Positions 26,924 through 36,685 of a stretch of DNA of 64,000 nucleotides are shown piece after piece. Each line of letters starts with the position of its first letter. Position 1 is the stretch's first letter. Origin of the DNA: Clostridia bacterium (lineage in GTDB: Bacteria; Bacillota; Clostridia; Oscillospirales; Acutalibacteraceae). The notes under the pieces were generated by a model, which made no database searches, was not told the DNA's origin, and saw only the letters and a list, made by a program, of their open reading frames with translations. The position numbers and the translations under genes were made by a program. The stretch spans positions 62,001-126,000 of the forward strand of contig JAFQOT010000004.1 in NCBI GenBank assembly GCA_017403065.1, read 5' to 3'.

Positions 26924-29344
26924 ATGAAGGGTCTTGTAGCTGAAATAGCTCTTGAAAACGCAACCTTTGGGTATGATAAGCTTTATACCTATTCTCTACC
27001 GCCAGAGCTTCACCAAAAGGCTAAAAAAGGCTCAAGGGTGTTAGTTCCCTTTGGCCGAGCCGACCTTAAAAAGCAGGGTGTCATTTTTAATATTAAAGAG
27101 GCTGAAATCAAATCTCTTAAAAAAGTTTTATCTGTTATAGATGATAAGCCTATTTTAAATGACGAATTGATTAAAATATGCGAACATCTTAAAGAAAGCG
27201 TGTTCTGCACCTACTACGATGCGGTAAATACAATGCTTCCTACAGGTCTTAGCTTTAAAATGGTGAATTACTATTCACACAACGAAGAATTTACCTGTCT
27301 TGAGCTTTTAAACCAAGAGGAAAAAGAAATATTTCAATACCTTTTAAATAAAGGTGAAAAAACCGAAAGCGCCATTAAAGCGGAATTATCTGCAGATAAT
27401 GAAATACTTGAAAAAATGGTTTTAAAGGACGCCTTGGTTAAAAGCGTTAACCCAAAAAGAAAAATAGGCGACGCAACGCAAAAATGGGTGCGCATAAGCG
27501 ATTCTTTTGAGCTTGATGGGGTAAAGCTTACCCCAAGACAGCGCGAGGTTTGTGAGCTTGTAAGTAATATTGGCTCATCAAGTGTGAAAGAAATATGCTA
27601 TTTTACAGGCTGCAGCCTTTCTGTAGTTGAGGGACTTATTAAAAAAGAAATACTGATCCCCTTTGAAAAAAAGGTTTTCAGAACACCCTTTAAAGAAAAT
27701 ATAAAAAGTGAAAAAACTGAAATAAAGCTAACTGATGAGCAGAAAACCGCCTTTGAGGGATTACTCAAGGATTATAACTCCCAAAGGGGTGAAACCTCCC
27801 TTTTATACGGTGTTACAGGCTCAGGAAAAACTCAGGTATTTCTTAAGCTTTGCGATAAGGTTATAGAAGATAACCGAGGGGTTATCGTTATGGTGCCTGA
27901 AATTTCCCTCACTCCTCAGCTTATCTCTATTTTCACCAGCCGTTACGGTAACAAGATAGCTGTTTTTCACAGCGCTATGTCTATGGGACAAAGGCTTGAC
28001 GAATGGCAAAGAATCCGAGACTCAAAGGCGCTGATTGCCATAGGTACCCGAAGCGCCGTTTTCGCCCCCTTTGACAATTTGGGGCTTATAATTATTGACG
28101 AGGAGCAGGAGCATACCTATAAATCCGAAAAAACTCCCCGTTATCATACAAGGGATATTGCCCGCTTCAGAACAGCCTACCACAAGGGTCTTTTATGCTT
28201 AGCATCGGCAACTCCCTCTATAGAGAGCTACACAAATGCAAAAAAAGGTAAATATAACCTTTATATAATGAAAAAACGTTACGGAAATGCTGTTTTGCCT
28301 CAGGTTTATACCGTTGATATGAAAAAGGAAATTCTTTCAGGAAACAGCGGTGTTTTAAGTAAGGACCTTTATAACGCCGTTAAAAAGGCGTTAGACGAGG
28401 GGCATCAGTCTATAATTCTGCTTAACAGACGCGGGCATAACACCTACGTTTCCTGTGCGGTATGCGGATATGTGGCATCCTGCCCTAACTGCAGTGTTTC
28501 CCTGACCTATCATTCAGCTAATAACCGACTTATGTGTCATTATTGCGGATATTCAGAGTCGGCTCAGCATAAATGCAAAGAATGCGGAAATGAAAATATG
28601 AAATTTTTAGGTCTTGGTACCCAAAAAGCAGAGGAGGAAATTTCAAAGCTTTTTCCTAATGCTAAGGTTTTAAGGCTTGATGCTGACAGCACTATGACCA
28701 GAGATTCATATTCATCCAATTTAAGTAAATTTGCAAAGGGCGAATATAATATCCTGTTAGGTACGCAAATGGTGGCAAAAGGCCTTGATTTTCCAAATGT
28801 TACGGTTGTAGGTGTTTTAGGTGCTGACAGCGCCACCTACAGTGAAGACTACCGTAGCTTTGAACGTACATTTTCCCTTTTAACTCAGGTAGTAGGCCGA
28901 GCCGGAAGGGGCGACTCTGAGGGTATGGCTGTAATACAGACCATAAACCCTGAGAGTAATTTAATCGAGCTTGCGCGCAATCAGGATTATGATAGCTTTT
29001 ATAACGAGGAAATACTAACAAGAAAGCTTATGATATATCCCCCCTACTGCGATATTTTAGTGGTGGGTGTTCGTTCTGCTGACAAAGATATTGCGCAAAA
29101 AGGCATACAGCTTATATTTAATGAAATAAGACGCCTTATAAATACCGAATTTGGCGATGTAAAGTTAATTATTTTAGGGCCGTCGGCGGCGGCAATACCA
29201 AGAGTGAACAACCGCTACCGCTTTAGAATGATTATAAAATGTAAAAACAATCCGCGGTTAAGAGAACTTTTAAGAAAAGCATTAAAAGTTAAGCTTCCCT
29301 ATGATGCTACAGCTACTGTGGATTTTAACCCTGAAAGTTTTTAA
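26924..29344 (+). CDS. priA: Primosomal helicase PriA
   Basis: Restarts replication at stalled forks. The 806-residue product has the N-terminal 3'BD domain and a winged helix. Helicase lobe 1 has Walker A GVTGSGKT near residue 297 and DEEQEHTYK. A zinc-binding insert has four CxxC pairs (about 507-553; CAVC, CPNC, CHYC, CKEC), and the C-terminal lobe has GTQMVAKGLDFPNV. The ATG follows GGAGGTG. It is followed 12 bases later by def. Confidence 0.97.
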   Translation: MKGLVAEIALENATFGYDKLYTYSLPPELHQKAKKGSRVLVPFGRADLKKQGVIFNIKEAEIKSLKKVLSVIDDKPILNDELIKICEHLKESVFCTYYDAVNTMLPTGLSFKMVNYYSHNEEFTCLELLNQEEKEIFQYLLNKGEKTESAIKAELSADNEILEKMVLKDALVKSVNPKRKIGDATQKWVRISDSFELDGVKLTPRQREVCELVSNIGSSSVKEICYFTGCSLSVVEGLIKKEILIPFEKKVFRTPFKENIKSEKTEIKLTDEQKTAFEGLLKDYNSQRGETSLLYGVTGSGKTQVFLKLCDKVIEDNRGVIVMVPEISLTPQLISIFTSRYGNKIAVFHSAMSMGQRLDEWQRIRDSKALIAIGTRSAVFAPFDNLGLIIIDEEQEHTYKSEKTPRYHTRDIARFRTAYHKGLLCLASATPSIESYTNAKKGKYNLYIMKKRYGNAVLPQVYTVDMKKEILSGNSGVLSKDLYNAVKKALDEGHQSIILLNRRGHNTYVSCAVCGYVASCPNCSVSLTYHSANNRLMCHYCGYSESAQHKCKECGNENMKFLGLGTQKAEEEISKLFPNAKVLRLDADSTMTRDSYSSNLSKFAKGEYNILLGTQMVAKGLDFPNVTVVGVLGADSATYSEDYRSFERTFSLLTQVVGRAGRGDSEGMAVIQTINPESNLIELARNQDYDSFYNEEILTRKLMIYPPYCDILVVGVRSADKDIAQKGIQLIFNEIRRLINTEFGDVKLIILGPSAAAIPRVNNRYRFRMIIKCKNNPRLRELLRKALKVKLPYDATATVDFNPESF

Positions 29345-29356
29345 CGGAGGATAAAA

Positions 29357-29803
29357 ATGGCAATCAGAAACATAGTAAAAATCGGCGATGATGTTTTAAG
29401 AAAAACCTGTCGTTCGCAGCTAAGCTTTGATGATAAGCTGGCTACCGTATTAGACGATATGGCAGAAACTATGTATAAAGCCGAGGGTGTAGGGCTTGCC
29501 GCTCCACAAATCGGCATTTTACGACGTTATTGCGTTGTAGATGTTGGAGACGGACTTATAGAGCTTATTAACCCTGTAATAATAGAAAAAAGCGGAAAAC
29601 AGACAGGTAGCGAGGGTTGTCTTTCAATACCTGAAAGATTTGAAGAGGTTGAAAGACCTATGAATGTAACTGTACGCGCTCAGGACAGAAACGGAAATAA
29701 CATAGAAATTAAAGCCGAGGGCTTTAAAGCAAGAGCTTTCTGTCACGAAATTGACCACCTTGACGGTGTACTTTATATAGATAAAATTAAGAAGGTTAAA
29801 TAG
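29357..29803 (+). CDS. def: Peptide deformylase
   Basis: Iron enzyme that removes the formyl group from nascent proteins. All three motifs are present: GVGLAAPQIG, EGCLSIP (metal Cys) and HEIDH (two metal His and the catalytic Glu). The product has 148 residues. A strong GGAGG site precedes the ATG. It is paired with fmt, which adds the formyl group to initiator tRNA. Confidence 0.97.
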   Translation: MAIRNIVKIGDDVLRKTCRSQLSFDDKLATVLDDMAETMYKAEGVGLAAPQIGILRRYCVVDVGDGLIELINPVIIEKSGKQTGSEGCLSIPERFEEVERPMNVTVRAQDRNGNNIEIKAEGFKARAFCHEIDHLDGVLYIDKIKKVK

Positions 29804-29807
29804 CTTT

Positions 29808-30746
29808 ATGAAAATAGTCTTTATGGGAACACCCGATTATGCGGTGTCAACACTGGAAAAGCTAATAGAAAAGGGACACGAAGTTTCGGCTGTTTTTGCC
29901 CAACCCGACAAGCCTGTTGGCAGAAAGCATATTTTAACACCGCCGCCTGTTAAGGTTTGCGCCCAAAAACACAATATACCTGTTTATCAGCCCAACACCT
30001 TAAAAGATGGTACAGCCTTTAATATATTAAAGGAAATTTCACCCGACGCTATAGTTGTTGTGGCTTACGGTAAAATTTTACCAAAAGAAATACTTGAAAT
30101 AGCCCCTTTAGGTTGCATAAACGGGCATGCCTCTCTGTTGCCTAAATACCGCGGCTCTGCCCCTATTCAGTGGGCAATTATAAAAGGCGAAAAGGTAACA
30201 GGAATTACAACAATGCTTATGGACGAGGGTATAGATACTGGAGATATTTTAGAACAAGTTGAGGTCTGTATAGGCGAAACCGAAACCGCCGAGGAGCTTT
30301 TTGACCGATTAGCAGATATAAGCGCAGATTTAATGGTTTCTACCTTAGAAAAATTAAAAAACGGTCAGCTTACTCCTAAAAAGCAACCTGAAGAAAATGC
30401 AAGCTATGCCCCTATTATAAAAAAGGAAATGGCTTTAATAGACTTTAATAAAACTGCCGAAGAAATTTATAATGCCGTAAGAGGCTTTTATTCCTGGCCT
30501 GTAGCATATTTCTTTCTGAAAAATAAAAGAGTAAAAATTATAAGCTGCGCTAAGGGTGAAAAAACTGACAAACCGGCAGGAACAGTTATAGATACTAAAA
30601 ACGGATTAACCGTTGCTTGCAAAAACGGTACCTCTATAAAGCTTTTAACCGTTCAGCCTGAAGGCTCAAAGGCTATGACCTCAAAGCAGATGCTTTGCGG
30701 CGATCAGGTGGATTTAGGATTTGTGATAGGTGAAAATAATGGCTAA
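29808..30746 (+). CDS. fmt: Methionyl-tRNA formyltransferase
   Basis: Formylates Met-tRNA for initiation using 10-formyl-THF. The 312-residue product has the N-terminal formyltransferase fold with the catalytic Asn-His-Asp set (INGHASLLPKYRGSAPIQWAI) and a C-terminal OB-like tRNA-binding domain. It lies four bases after def and overlaps rsmB by eight bases. A THF riboswitch elsewhere in the window (44373) fits the same folate economy. Confidence 0.97.
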   Translation: MKIVFMGTPDYAVSTLEKLIEKGHEVSAVFAQPDKPVGRKHILTPPPVKVCAQKHNIPVYQPNTLKDGTAFNILKEISPDAIVVVAYGKILPKEILEIAPLGCINGHASLLPKYRGSAPIQWAIIKGEKVTGITTMLMDEGIDTGDILEQVEVCIGETETAEELFDRLADISADLMVSTLEKLKNGQLTPKKQPEENASYAPIIKKEMALIDFNKTAEEIYNAVRGFYSWPVAYFFLKNKRVKIISCAKGEKTDKPAGTVIDTKNGLTVACKNGTSIKLLTVQPEGSKAMTSKQMLCGDQVDLGFVIGENNG

Positions 30747-32010
30747 TGCAAGAAAGGTAGCCGCTAATGTACTATGCAAAATAGAAAAAGACGGCGCATA
30801 CTCTAACCTTACTGTTTTAAATGCCTTTAGGGAAAATCCTTTAACACCTGAGGATAAAAAATTAGCCTCGGCTATAATTTACGGCGTGCTTGACAGAAAG
30901 CTAAGCCTTGATTATATACTTTCTAAGTTTTTGAAAACCCCAATTAAAAAAACTGCTCCCTTAACATTGGCTGTGCTAAGGTCTGCCCTTTATCAGATAA
31001 TGTTTATGGATAAAATACCCGAAAGCGCCGCTGTTAACGAGGCGGTAAAGCTTATCAAAAAATCAAAAGAAAGCCGTAATTCAGGCTTTGTAAATGCAGT
31101 TTTAAGAGCGGTTTTACGAGAAAAATTAACCCTACCCCAAGGGGAAAACCCTAAGGACTTAAGTATTAGATATTCCTGCCCTTTATGGATAGTAGAAAGC
31201 TTTTTAAATGACTATTCAAAAGAAAATACCATTGGTCTTTTAGAAGAAAGTCTTAAAACACCCCCTGTCACATTAAGGGTAAATACTACTAAAATCACCG
31301 CCGAAGAATTGATTAAAAAATTAAGTGATTCAGGTATTAAAAGCCGAAAAGGCGATATAGAAAATTGCGTTATTTTAGAAAACGGCACTGATTTTACCAA
31401 TAATAATCTATTTAAAGAGGGACTTTTTCACATTCAGGATACCGCCAGTCAAAAAGCGGTAGACATATTAAACCCCAAACCCTTTCAGCGTGTGCTGGAT
31501 ATGTGCGCCGCTCCCGGTGGAAAAAGCTTTACAATGGCTTATTTGATGGAAAACAAGGGTGAAATTATTTCCTGTGATTTGTATGACCACAAGGTACAGC
31601 TGATTAAAGACTCGGCCGAAAGACTTGGTCTTGAAATCGTAAAGCCCACCGTGGCAGATGCCTTGATTTATAATGAAAATTTGGGTAAATTCGACTGTAT
31701 TCTTTGCGATGTTGTATGCTCAGGTCTTGGTGTTATCCGCCGCAAGCCTGAAATAAAATATAAACCGCAGGATAATTTCCAAAGCCTTGAAAAAACACAG
31801 TTGAGTATTCTTGAAAACTCTGCCAAATATTTAAAGGATAAGGGGAAAATTTTATATTCAACCTGTACCTTAAGAAAAGCAGAAAACGAGGCTATAGTAA
31901 ATAAATTTTTACAAACCCATAAGGACTTTAAGAAAGAGTATGAGCATACCTTTATGCCTCATACTGACAGTACCGACGGTTTTTTCTGCGCGCTTTTAGT
32001 TAGGGGGTAA
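30739..32010 (+). CDS. rsmB: 16S rRNA m5C967 methyltransferase RsmB
   Basis: Methylates C967 of 16S rRNA. The N-terminal NusB-like domain (about 1-140) is followed by the SAM methyltransferase with DMCAAPGGKSFTMAY and the catalytic-cysteine block (DVVCSGLG, then STCTLRKAENEAIV). The ATG at 30739 has AGGTGAAAA upstream; an ATG nine bases earlier is less well placed. It overlaps fmt by eight bases, as in many Firmicutes. Confidence 0.95.
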   Translation: MANARKVAANVLCKIEKDGAYSNLTVLNAFRENPLTPEDKKLASAIIYGVLDRKLSLDYILSKFLKTPIKKTAPLTLAVLRSALYQIMFMDKIPESAAVNEAVKLIKKSKESRNSGFVNAVLRAVLREKLTLPQGENPKDLSIRYSCPLWIVESFLNDYSKENTIGLLEESLKTPPVTLRVNTTKITAEELIKKLSDSGIKSRKGDIENCVILENGTDFTNNNLFKEGLFHIQDTASQKAVDILNPKPFQRVLDMCAAPGGKSFTMAYLMENKGEIISCDLYDHKVQLIKDSAERLGLEIVKPTVADALIYNENLGKFDCILCDVVCSGLGVIRRKPEIKYKPQDNFQSLEKTQLSILENSAKYLKDKGKILYSTCTLRKAENEAIVNKFLQTHKDFKKEYEHTFMPHTDSTDGFFCALLVRG

Positions 32011-32016
32011 ACCTTT

Positions 32017-33063
32017 CTGAACAAAATAGATATTAAATCCATGACGGTGCCTGAGCTTGAGGCAATGCTTGTTAGTATGAAGCAGCCAAAATTCCGCGCC
32101 AAGCAAATTTTTAAATGGCTGCAATCGGGAGTGGAAACCTTTGATGAAATGACCGACATTCCCCTTTCGCTCAGACAGGAATTAGATGAAAAAACCTATA
32201 TTGCCAACGTCAAGATTGTAAAACGCTTAAAATCCCAGATTGACGGTACGGTAAAATACGTATTTTCCCTTTTTGACGGTGAATATATAGAATCAGTTTT
32301 TATGAAATACGAGCACGGTTATACCGTCTGTATTTCAACTCAGGTAGGTTGCCGAATGGGCTGCAGCTTCTGCGCATCAGGATTAAACGGATTAACGAGA
32401 AGCCTTACCGCATCAGAAATGTTATCTCAAATAATGACAGCAGGTAAAGACAATAACGTCAGAATTTCTAACGTTGTAATGATGGGTATGGGCGAGCCTT
32501 TGGATAACTTTAATAATTCTATAAGATTTTTAGAGCTTGTATCCTGTGAAGAGGGCTTAGGAATAGGTATGCGACATATATCCCTTTCAACCTCAGGCGT
32601 TGTTACGGGTATAGAAAAATTAAAGGATTACAATTTCCCCATTACCCTGTCCGTCTCACTTCACGCGCCTAATGACCTGATAAGAACAAAAATGATGCCT
32701 GTTAACAAAAAGTGGAATATACAAAAGCTTTTAAAGGCTTGTAAGGATTACCAAAAGGTAACCGGCCGTAGAATTTCCTTTGAATATGCCCTTATTGACG
32801 GAGTAAACGACAGTAAGGAATGTGCGCTTGAACTTGCCCATATATTAAAAGGAATTATGTGCCACGTTAATTTAATACCCGCGAATCCTGTTAAGGAAAA
32901 TTCCTTTAAAAAACCGGATAAAATCAAAATTTTTAAATTCCAAAAACAACTTGCCGACCTTGGAATAAACGCAACTGTCAGACGTACCTTAGGAGCGGAT
33001 ATAGATGCTTCCTGCGGTCAGCTGAGAAAAAGAATTAAGGATGGTGAAAGCATTGATATTTAA
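32017..33063 (+). CDS. rlmN: RlmN, 23S rRNA/tRNA adenine-C2 methyltransferase (probable CTG start)
   Basis: Radical SAM enzyme that methylates A2503 of 23S rRNA and A37 of some tRNAs. The cluster motif CRMGCSFC is present, as are the two catalytic-cysteine regions typical of RlmN. The first in-frame ATG is at 32041. The reading frame extends back only to a stop at 32008, and the added residues NKIDIKSM fit the family's usual N-terminus. GGGGG lies eight bases before a CTG at 32017, so CTG is the likely start (348 residues). If the ATG at 32041 were used, the product would have 340 residues. It lies in the same run as rsmB and prpC. Confidence 0.92.
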   Translation: MNKIDIKSMTVPELEAMLVSMKQPKFRAKQIFKWLQSGVETFDEMTDIPLSLRQELDEKTYIANVKIVKRLKSQIDGTVKYVFSLFDGEYIESVFMKYEHGYTVCISTQVGCRMGCSFCASGLNGLTRSLTASEMLSQIMTAGKDNNVRISNVVMMGMGEPLDNFNNSIRFLELVSCEEGLGIGMRHISLSTSGVVTGIEKLKDYNFPITLSVSLHAPNDLIRTKMMPVNKKWNIQKLLKACKDYQKVTGRRISFEYALIDGVNDSKECALELAHILKGIMCHVNLIPANPVKENSFKKPDKIKIFKFQKQLADLGINATVRRTLGADIDASCGQLRKRIKDGESIDI

Positions 33064-33781
33064 CGGTAAAACCGATGTTGGTGTAAAAAGGCAAACTAAC
33101 CAAGACTCCTTTGCAGTTTTACCTTTAGAGGACGGTTCAGTTTTTGCAATAGTTTGTGACGGTATGGGCGGCGCTAACGCAGGTAACGTAGCAAGCTCTT
33201 TAGCTGTTAAAATCATCACTGATTTTGTAGAACGCTCCTACAGATTTGGTATAAATTACAGCTCTGCCGTTTCAATACTTAATAACGCTATTTCTTCGGC
33301 TAATTTAGAAATTTACGATTGGGCACTTAAAAATCCTGAGCTTAAAGGTATGGGAACTACCGTTGTTGCTTCCATAATTTCAAAAGATTTCACAGCTATA
33401 GCCCACGTAGGTGACAGCCGTGCTTATTTTGTAAATGAAGATATTCACCAGATAACAAAGGACCATTCGGTAGTGCAGTCTTTAATAGAAAGCGGTAAGC
33501 TCACCCCCGAAGAAGCGCGAGTTCACCCCCGAAGAAACGTAATAACAAGAGCCTTAGGTATAGAAGAAAATATTATACCTGACAACAGTGAATGTAATAT
33601 GAATTTGAATGACACCTTGCTTTTATGCAGCGACGGTCTTTCAAATTTTGTTGAAGCTGATGTTATAAAAAATATTATCAATAATAATTCAATCAATACT
33701 GTGGCTGACGCTTTAATAGCAGAGGCTAATAAAAACGGCGGTGGAGATAATATCACAGCTGTTGTTGTAAGAAAGGATTAA
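33041..33781 (+). CDS. prpC: PP2C-type Ser/Thr protein phosphatase PrpC
   Basis: Dephosphorylates targets of the PASTA kinase encoded next. The 246-residue frame shows the PP2C metal-site motifs: QTNQD near the start, VCDGMGGANAG, HVGDSRAYF, and SDGLSNFVE with GGGDNITAVVV near the end. The start is uncertain. ATG 33041 and GTG 33044 lie too close to AAGG, whereas TTG 33053 has GGTG six bases upstream and fits the family N-terminus. The gene overlaps rlmN by 11-23 bases depending on the start. Confidence 0.95.
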   Translation: MVKALIFNGKTDVGVKRQTNQDSFAVLPLEDGSVFAIVCDGMGGANAGNVASSLAVKIITDFVERSYRFGINYSSAVSILNNAISSANLEIYDWALKNPELKGMGTTVVASIISKDFTAIAHVGDSRAYFVNEDIHQITKDHSVVQSLIESGKLTPEEARVHPRRNVITRALGIEENIIPDNSECNMNLNDTLLLCSDGLSNFVEADVIKNIINNNSINTVADALIAEANKNGGGDNITAVVVRKD

Positions 33782-33785
33782 AACT

Positions 33786-35726
33786 ATGGATAGATATGTA
33801 GGTAAACGTCTTGACGGCAGATATGAAATTCAGGAAATTATAGGCGTAGGCGGAATGGCGGTTGTTTATAAAGCATACGATAACCTTGAAAACCGCACCG
33901 TAGCTGTTAAAATTTTAAAAGAGGAATTCACCTCTAATGAAGAATTTCTCCGCCGTTTTAAAAACGAATCAAAGGCTATTGCAATGCTTTCACACCCTAA
34001 TATTGTAAAGGTTCACGATGTTAGCTTTGGCGACCTTATTCAATATATTGTTATGGAATATATTGAGGGTATTACCCTTAAAGAGTTTATACAAAACGAG
34101 GGTAGTCTTCGTTGGAAGGATGCTGTTCATTTTACAATTCAAATACTTAAAGGTCTGCAGCACGCGCACGATAAGGGCATCGTTCACAGAGATGTAAAGC
34201 CCCAGAATATTATAGTTTTGCCTGACGGTACAATTAAAGTGACCGACTTTGGTATTGCCCGCTTTGCCCGCAGCGACCAGCGCACCATTACCGATAAAGC
34301 TATCGGATCTGTGCACTATATCAGTCCAGAACAGGCAAGAGGCGAAAAAACCGATGAAAAAGCAGATATTTATTCTACAGGCGTAATGCTTTATGAAATG
34401 CTTACAGGCAGACTTCCCTTTCAGGCTGACAGCGCAGTATCTGTAGCTATTATGCAGCTTCAGCAAGACCCCAAGCTTCCTACCGAAATTAACGGCTCTA
34501 TTCCTTTGGGTCTTGAGCAGATTACAATGCACGCTATGCAAAAGACCCCTGAAAGACGTTATCAATCCTCTTCTGAAATGCTTGTTGATTTGACTCAGTT
34601 CAGAAAAGACCCTTCCTTGACCTTCGAATATTCATATTTTGTAGATAGCTCTCCTACCAAATTTGTGGGCGGTATTGATTTAGCTGATACTCAGCCTAAA
34701 ATTGAAAACACTTCTGAACCTGAGGATACCCAAAAGGATAAAAACACCATTATCCCCATACTTGCAGGTATCGCTGTAACTATGGTAGTTGCCCTTATTA
34801 TTCTTGCAATAATATTTATTCCAAGGCTTGTTTCAAGCACAGGCGAGGAAATAGAATGTCCTGATTTCAAAGGCCAAAAAATAGAAGAAATCAACTCTAA
34901 TGAGGAATATAACGACAATTTTAATTTTGTCTTAAAGTGGGCGCACAATAAGGATTATGACTACGGTGTAGTATACGAGCAATCCGAAACCAAGGGCGAA
35001 ATGCTTAAAAAGGATGCTGAAATTACACTTTATATTAGTATGGGTCAGTCTACTAAAAAGGTTCCTGACGTGTACGGAAAAACCGAATCTGCCGCTAAAA
35101 CAGAGCTGCAGGATGCTAACGGCTTTACAGTTGTTATCACCGAGGAATCGAGTGAAGACGTAGAAAAAGGTCTTGTAATAAGAACCGAGCCACAGCGCAC
35201 ACAGGTTGTAGAAGAAGGGGCTACTATTAAGGTTTTCATAAGCTCAGGTAAATCTATTAAAAATGTGTCTGTTCCTGACGTTGTAGGTATGGAAAAAGAA
35301 ACAGCCGAGTCCAAGCTTAAAGAGGAAGGCCTTGCTGTAGAAACAAAGGATATATATCTTACCTTTGACGATAAATTTTATCCCGTAGGCTGTGTAGCAA
35401 AGCAGGAGCCTCAAAAGAGTTCAAATCAGGTTCCTGAAGGTACAGTAGTTACCCTTTATATCTGCAAGGGATATAAATTTGATGTAGAGGTTGACATACC
35501 CGCAAGTGAATGGGACACCTATACTGTCTCCTTGTGGTCTAACGGAGTTCAGTTCAGCGAAAAAGTAACTGTAGACTTTAAAACTACAAAGGGCACCTAT
35601 ACCTTTAAAGACCTTACTACTACCGAAAAGGAATTGACCCTTACACCTAAAATAGTAGATAAAAACGAAAACTCAAAAGACCTTAATAATATTACTGTAA
35701 ACGCCAAAGACGGCCGTGTAAAATAA
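33786..35726 (+). CDS. prkC: Transmembrane Ser/Thr kinase with PASTA domains (PrkC/PknB type)
   Basis: Sensor kinase that responds to muropeptides and controls wall metabolism and, in Bacillus, spore germination. The kinase domain spans about 13-275: GVGGMA loop at 20-25, catalytic Lys42, HRD at 134-136, DFG at 154-156. A transmembrane helix lies at about 323-346. Three PASTA domains follow (about 355-425, 426-492, 493-562). The last 84 residues (563-646) form an extra beta-rich domain not found in all family members. It pairs with prpC, four bases upstream, and is followed by rsgA, the Bacillus order. Confidence 0.96.
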   Translation: MDRYVGKRLDGRYEIQEIIGVGGMAVVYKAYDNLENRTVAVKILKEEFTSNEEFLRRFKNESKAIAMLSHPNIVKVHDVSFGDLIQYIVMEYIEGITLKEFIQNEGSLRWKDAVHFTIQILKGLQHAHDKGIVHRDVKPQNIIVLPDGTIKVTDFGIARFARSDQRTITDKAIGSVHYISPEQARGEKTDEKADIYSTGVMLYEMLTGRLPFQADSAVSVAIMQLQQDPKLPTEINGSIPLGLEQITMHAMQKTPERRYQSSSEMLVDLTQFRKDPSLTFEYSYFVDSSPTKFVGGIDLADTQPKIENTSEPEDTQKDKNTIIPILAGIAVTMVVALIILAIIFIPRLVSSTGEEIECPDFKGQKIEEINSNEEYNDNFNFVLKWAHNKDYDYGVVYEQSETKGEMLKKDAEITLYISMGQSTKKVPDVYGKTESAAKTELQDANGFTVVITEESSEDVEKGLVIRTEPQRTQVVEEGATIKVFISSGKSIKNVSVPDVVGMEKETAESKLKEEGLAVETKDIYLTFDDKFYPVGCVAKQEPQKSSNQVPEGTVVTLYICKGYKFDVEVDIPASEWDTYTVSLWSNGVQFSEKVTVDFKTTKGTYTFKDLTTTEKELTLTPKIVDKNENSKDLNNITVNAKDGRVK

Positions 35727-35735
35727 GATTAAGCT

Positions 35736-36629
35736 ATGACAGGTATTATAATTAAAGCTCTTTCAGGCTTTTACTATGTTTTTTGCGACAATGTAATTTA
35801 CCAATGCAAAGCAAGGGGAAGCTTCCGCAAAAGCGGAATTTCCCCCTTAGTATGCGATAAGGTTGATTTCGAAGCCACCGAAGACTGCAACGGCAGAATT
35901 GTTGAAATCTTTGAAAGACGAAATCACCTTGAAAGACCGCCTGTAGCTAATATTGATAAGCTTTTTATAGTTTCTTCCTTTGAAAATCCCTCACCAAATA
36001 CGTTGGTGATAGATAAAATGACCGTAATCGCAAAACACAACAATATAGAGCCAGTAATTGTTTTTAATAAAAGCGATATGGGGGATTTTAAGGATTTTCA
36101 AAAAATCTACCAAAATGCAGGCTTTAAAACCTATGTGTGCTCTGCCGAAACAGGCGACGGTATGGATGAATTACAATGTGAATTGCAAAACAGCGTAAGC
36201 GCATTTACAGGAAATTCAGGTGTTGGAAAATCAAGCATTCTGAATTATATTTTAGGCAACAGTATAATCGAAACAGGTGAAATAAGCCAAAAATTAGGCA
36301 GAGGCCGTCATACCACAAGACATACACAGGCCTATGCCCTCACTTTCGGCGGTTTTGTCGTAGATACACCTGGGTTTTCTTCCTTGGATGTTGATAGCTT
36401 CGATTATTCCCTGAAAGAAAATTTACCCGATTATTTTAATGAATTTTCTCAATTTTCAAAGGACTGTAAATTTACAGGCTGTACCCACACAAAAGAAACA
36501 GGCTGCGCTGTTATAAATGCTCTAAATCAAGGAAAAATCGAGGCAACACGCCACAATTCATATATAGAAATTTTTGAACAATTAAAGGATTTAAAGCCTT
36601 GGAATTGCAAAAAAAATAAATTTAAGTAA
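35736..36629 (+). CDS. rsgA: Ribosome small-subunit GTPase RsgA (CpgA)
   Basis: Circularly permuted GTPase that checks late 30S assembly. The 297-residue product has an N-terminal OB-fold. The permuted G-motifs put NKSD before the P-loop (GNSGVGKS near residue 160), with DTPGFSS after it. A C-terminal zinc knuckle has CKFTGCTHTKETGC. No good ribosome site precedes the ATG; it may depend on coupling to prkC ten bases upstream. rpe and thiN, which usually follow in Firmicutes, are absent. Confidence 0.96.
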   Translation: MTGIIIKALSGFYYVFCDNVIYQCKARGSFRKSGISPLVCDKVDFEATEDCNGRIVEIFERRNHLERPPVANIDKLFIVSSFENPSPNTLVIDKMTVIAKHNNIEPVIVFNKSDMGDFKDFQKIYQNAGFKTYVCSAETGDGMDELQCELQNSVSAFTGNSGVGKSSILNYILGNSIIETGEISQKLGRGRHTTRHTQAYALTFGGFVVDTPGFSSLDVDSFDYSLKENLPDYFNEFSQFSKDCKFTGCTHTKETGCAVINALNQGKIEATRHNSYIEIFEQLKDLKPWNCKKNKFK

Positions 36630-36685
36630 CAAATTCCCCCTTTGCTTTATATACTGTTATTGAGGAAGCTAAAGGGGGATAAAAA

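Noticed and set aside
33990..34565. Long reverse-strand frame (191 codons) opposite the PASTA kinase
   Set aside because: It mirrors the codon pattern of the kinase gene, has no ribosome site and encodes no recognisable domain. It is a shadow of the real gene, like the many antisense frames opposite the pyruvate:ferredoxin oxidoreductase and pst genes.
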